From the NCBI GenBank assembly GCA_029961685.1, contig JARWKL010000007.1, positions 28,405,013 through 28,469,012 of the forward strand: a DNA stretch of 64,000 bases, in the 5' to 3' direction. Source of the stretch: Aristolochia californica (taxonomy: Eukaryota; Streptophyta; Magnoliopsida; Piperales; Aristolochiaceae). The notes below the pieces were generated by a model. That model had not been told where the DNA came from and ran no database searches. It saw only the letters and a list, made by a program, of their open reading frames with translations. Of this stretch, positions 60,068 to 64,000 are shown one piece after another; the stretch's first letter is position 1; every line of letters begins with the position of its first letter. The position numbers and the translations under genes were made by a program.

Positions 60068-60509
60068 TGTTGGAAAAAATCTCAAACCCAGACGGCCAAG
60101 GAAGGCCCACAAATCTAAGATTATTATAAGATGGGCCACGCAACCAAGGAAGGCCCACAAGATTGGCCCAAGCCCATAAAAAGTAGGACCCACAATGATT
60201 ACCATGAGCTGGCATCCTTATCACATAAGTTGGAAGATCAAGAAGGAATCACAAAAGTATCTTATCTTATGGTCACGTCAAATAAGAGTTTTAGTTGGAG
60301 TTTTGTTTGTCTTTTATCTATATTGAGTTATTGAATTATGTTAGGACTTATCTTTAAGTGTTAGAGTTTGGGTGTAATTGGGATAAGGGTAGTTTTATTG
60401 TAATTGGACTCTACTACCTTCCTCTATTATAAATAGAGGTTCATGTACTCTTATTACAAAAAAAATTATTGATGTAAATGAAGTATTTCACTTTTCCATA
60501 AATTCAACA
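60068..60509 (+). repeat. Solo LTR of the element A family, with target duplication
   Basis: TGTTGGAAAAAATC to ATTCAACA (442 bp), TATA box TATTATAAATAGAGG near 60424-60438. Left flank ATTTG (60063-60067) and right flank ATTAG (60510-60514) fit a 5-bp target duplication with one change. Removing the LTR restores TATATATTAGGTTTTGC of the satellite. Confidence 0.9.
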
Positions 60510-63500
60510 ATTAGGTTTTGCAATCGTCGGGAAAAGGAGGAGGCGGTAGGATTTTTAACTGAGTGTTGTGTAATTCATTTCTTAATAAAAATGTAGCCCA
60601 TTACACATGATTGACCGATAAATCACTTTACAATCATCCATGATTGTTAGGTCAGCTTTTTGCAAATGGGCAAAATAATGCCTTGTTTGACTCATGTAAA
60701 TATACCTCCGCATGTTCACTTGATAATTTAATAAGCACTTGTTATTTTCTTTAAAAAGTTTGGATCCATAGGTTATTTGCATCTTCAACATGTTTCAAGC
60801 TTGCATATCAGTATTTAAGACATGTTAGGATCAATTATAAATCTCATTCTTATTAAATTCCAAGCTGTTAGGGTTGAACTAGTGAAATTTCCAAAATTGC
60901 ATAACAAAACTTTTGTGTTTATTTATGGTGTGTGAATAATTTTTCTTTACTTACATATGTTATTTATTTTCACTTTTTTTCATAAATAAACTCTATAATT
61001 TTCATTTTGTTGTGATTTATTTTCCTTATCTTTTTTGTTTACGAGATAAGGGGAAGGTGAAAACTCAAGTTTTGATTTAAGAAAAAAGTATACATCTAAA
61101 ATGGAAATGTACAAATGTAGAGAGAGATAGTTCCAAAAAGTCTCCATAATTTTTAGGGATAGTAAACTCTTTTTAGTTTTTATATATTAGGTTTTGCAAT
61201 CATCGGGAAAAGGACGAGGTGGGGAATTTTTAACTGAGTGTTGCATAAGTCATTTCTTACAACAAAAATGTAGCCCATTTTTCATGATTGACCGATAAAT
61301 CACTTTACAATAATCTATGAATGTTTGGTCAGCTTTTTCTAAATGGGCAAAATATTGGCTTGTTTGACTCAGGTAAATATCCCGCCGCACGTTCACTTGC
61401 GAATTTAATGAGCACTTGTTATTCTCTTTAAAAGGTTTGGATCTGTAGGTCATGTGCATCTTGAACACGTTTAAAGCATCCATATCCATATCTAAAACAT
61501 GTTAGGATCAATTATAAATATCTAGCTTATAAAATTCCAAACTATTAGGGTTGAACTAGTGAAATTTCCCAAACTTGGATAATAAAGCTTTTGTGTTCAT
61601 TTGTGATGTGTGAATAAATATTCTTTACTTACTTTTGTTACTTTTATTGATTGTTTCCATATATAAACTCTAAATTTTTCATTTTGTTGTGATCTATTTT
61701 ACTTATCTTTTTTGTTTACGAGATAAGGACAAAGTGAAAACTTAAGTTTTGATTTAAGAAAAAAGTACATATCTAAAATGGAAAAGCCAAATATACAGAG
61801 AGATAATTCCAAAAAGTCTCTATAATTTTTAGGGATTGTAAACTCTTTTTAGTTTTTATATATTAGGTTAAGCAATCATTGGGAAAAGGGGGAGGCATGG
61901 GATTTTTAACTGATTGTTGCATAAGTCATTCCTTACAAAAAAAACTGTAGCACGTTATGCTTGATTGATCGAAAAATCACTTTACTATAACCTATGATTG
62001 TTTGGCTAGCTTTTTGTGAATGGGCAAAATAATGGCTTGTTTGTCTCAGGTAAAAATATCTTGTTGCACGTTCACTTGCAAATTTAATGAACACTTGTTA
62101 TTCTCTTTAAAAGGTTTGGATCCATAGGTCATTTGCATCTTCAACATGTTTAAAACATACAGATCCATTTTTAAAACATGTTAGGATAAATTAGAAATCT
62201 CTTTCTTACCAAATTCCAATCCATTAGAGTTGAACTAGTTGAATTTCCCAAGCTTGGCTAATAAAACTTTTGTGTTCAATTGTGGTGTGTCAATAAATTT
62301 TTTTTACTTACATTGGTTTTTGTTCTTTTTTTTTTTCCATACATAAACTCTAAAATTTTCATTTTTTTATGATCTATTTGCCTTATCTTTTTTGTTTACG
62401 AGATAAAGGGAAAATGAAAACTCAAGTTTACAACTTAGAAAAAAGTACATATCTAAAATGGAAACACACAAATGTCGAGGGTGATAATTCCAAAAAATCT
62501 CTATAATTTTTAGGGATTGTAAACTCTTTTTAGGTTTGGTATATTAGGTTTTGAAATCGTCGAGAAAAGGAGGTGGTGGAGAACTGAGTGCAGCATACGT
62601 CATTACTTAAGAAACAAATGAAGCCCATTACGCATGATTGACCGATATATCACTATACAATCATCTATGAGTGTTAGGTCAGCTTTTTGTAAGTGGGCAA
62701 AATAATGGCATGTCTGACTCGGGTAAATATCCCATCGCATGTTCACTTGAGAATTTAATGAGAACTTGTTATTCTCTTTAAATGGTTTGGATCCATAGAT
62801 CAGTTGCATCTTCAACATGTTTTAAGCATGCATATCCATATTTAAAACAAGTTTGGATCAATTAGTAATCTTTTTTTTATAAACCTCCTAGCTATTACGT
62901 TGAACTAGTGAAATTTCCAAAACTAGGATAACAAATCTTTTGTGTTCATTTGTGGTGTGTGAATAAATTTTCTTTACATACATTTGTTACAGTTCTTAAT
63001 TTTTTCCATACATAAACTCTAAAATTTTCTTTTTGTTGTCATCTATTTGTCTTGTCTTTATTTTTTTTTACGATATCAAGGGAAAGTGAAAAATCAAGTT
63101 TTGATTTAAGAAAAAAGTACACATCTAAAATGGAAATGCACAAATGTAGAGAGAGATAATTCCAAAAAGTTTTTTTAATTTTTAGGGATTGTAAAGTCTT
63201 TTTAGTTTTTATATTTTAGGTTTTGCAATCGTTTGGAAAAGGTGGAGGCGGGGGAATTTTTAGCTGAGAGTTGCATAAGGCATTTCTTACAAAACAAATG
63301 TTGCCAGTTATGCATGATTGACCGATATATAACTTTACAATAATCTATGATTGTTAAGTAAGCTTTTTGTAAATGGACAAAAAAATGGCTTGTTGGACTC
63401 GGGTAAATATCCCACCGCACGTTGACTTGTGAATTTCATGAGAACTTGTTATTCTCTTTAAAGGTTTGGATCCATAGGTCATTAGCATCTTCAACATGTT

Positions 63501-64000
63501 TCAAGCATGCATATCCTTATTTAAAACATGTTAGGATGAATTATAAATCTCTTTCTTATAAAATTTGAAGCTATAAGGGTTGAACTACTGGAATTTCCAA
63601 AACTTGGATAACAAAACTTTTGTGTTCATATGTGGTGTGCGAATAAATTTTTTTTAGTTACATTTGTTATTGTTGGTATTTTTCCATACATAAACTCTAA
63701 AATTTTAATTTTGTTGTGATCTTCTTGCCTTATTTTTTTTGTTTACTAGATAAAGGGAAAGTGAATAATTATGTTTTGATTTATGAAAAAATTACACATC
63801 TAAAATGGAAATGCACAAATGTGGAGACAGATAATTTCAAAAAGTCTCTGTAATTTTTAGGAATAGTATACACGTTTTTAGTTTTTAAATTTAGGTTTTG
63901 CAATCATCTGGAAAAGGGGGAGGCGGCGAGATTTATAACTGAGTCTTGTATATGTCATTCCTTACAAAAAAATGTAGTCTATTATGCATGATGGACCGAT
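60510..64000. repeat. 677-bp satellite array, block 7
   Basis: Boxes near 60514, 61190, 61866, 62547, 63219 and 63894 (intervals 672-681 bp). The window ends inside a monomer, so the array continues to the right. No gene is visible. Confidence 0.95.

Noticed and set aside
1..64000. CRISPR-like or rDNA-like interpretation of the regular repeats
   Set aside because: Units are about 677 bp with no unique spacers, no rRNA sequence and no cas genes; it is a eukaryotic satellite.

Overview
This window looks like nuclear heterochromatin of a flowering plant, probably a eudicot. About 46 kb of the 64 kb is one AT-rich tandem satellite with a monomer of about 677 bp, in seven blocks. The blocks are separated by LTR-retrotransposon insertions and one organelle-derived insert. 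No intact host gene is visible. The plant assignment rests on Ty1/copia proteins, LTRs with tRNA-iMet primer sites, a plastid-type trnfM and plant-like calnexin and UBP fragments. I cannot name the species.

Layout. 1-4380: satellite. 4381-9373: a non-autonomous copia-like LTR element (A) whose 3' LTR is split by a second, minus-strand LTR element (N, 6802-9278). N has 307-328 bp LTRs, a primer binding site, a polypurine tract and 5-bp target duplications. It carries an in-frame fusion of two host gene fragments: a ubiquitin-specific protease (UBP) piece and a calnexin piece, followed by what looks like a gypsy pol tail. 9374-15955: satellite. 15956-16393: solo LTR. 16394-35336: the longest satellite block. 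35337-35660: organelle-type DNA with a plastid-type trnfM(CAU). 35661-36630: satellite. 36631-39365: a mosaic of a plus-strand relative of element A and the 5' part (LTR, primer site, gag) of a minus-strand copia element. 39366-47655: satellite. 47656-56251: a partial tandem copia array (internal 3' end, LTR, complete but dead internal region, LTR, truncated second internal region). 56252-60067: satellite. 60068-60509: solo LTR. 60510-64000: satellite.

How it fits together. The satellite is the oldest layer. It shows higher-order organisation, a very regular 676-681 bp spacing in its right part, a conserved G-rich box that has expanded to 19-28 Gs in three monomers, and a conserved 18-bp dyad. 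Retroelements inserted into it and were then truncated, recombined to solo LTRs or joined in tandem. The non-autonomous LTRs and the coding copia element share LTR starts and polypurine tracts, so mobilisation in trans by a copia element is plausible. The most notable object is element N: two unrelated host transcripts joined in one reading frame inside a short LTR element.
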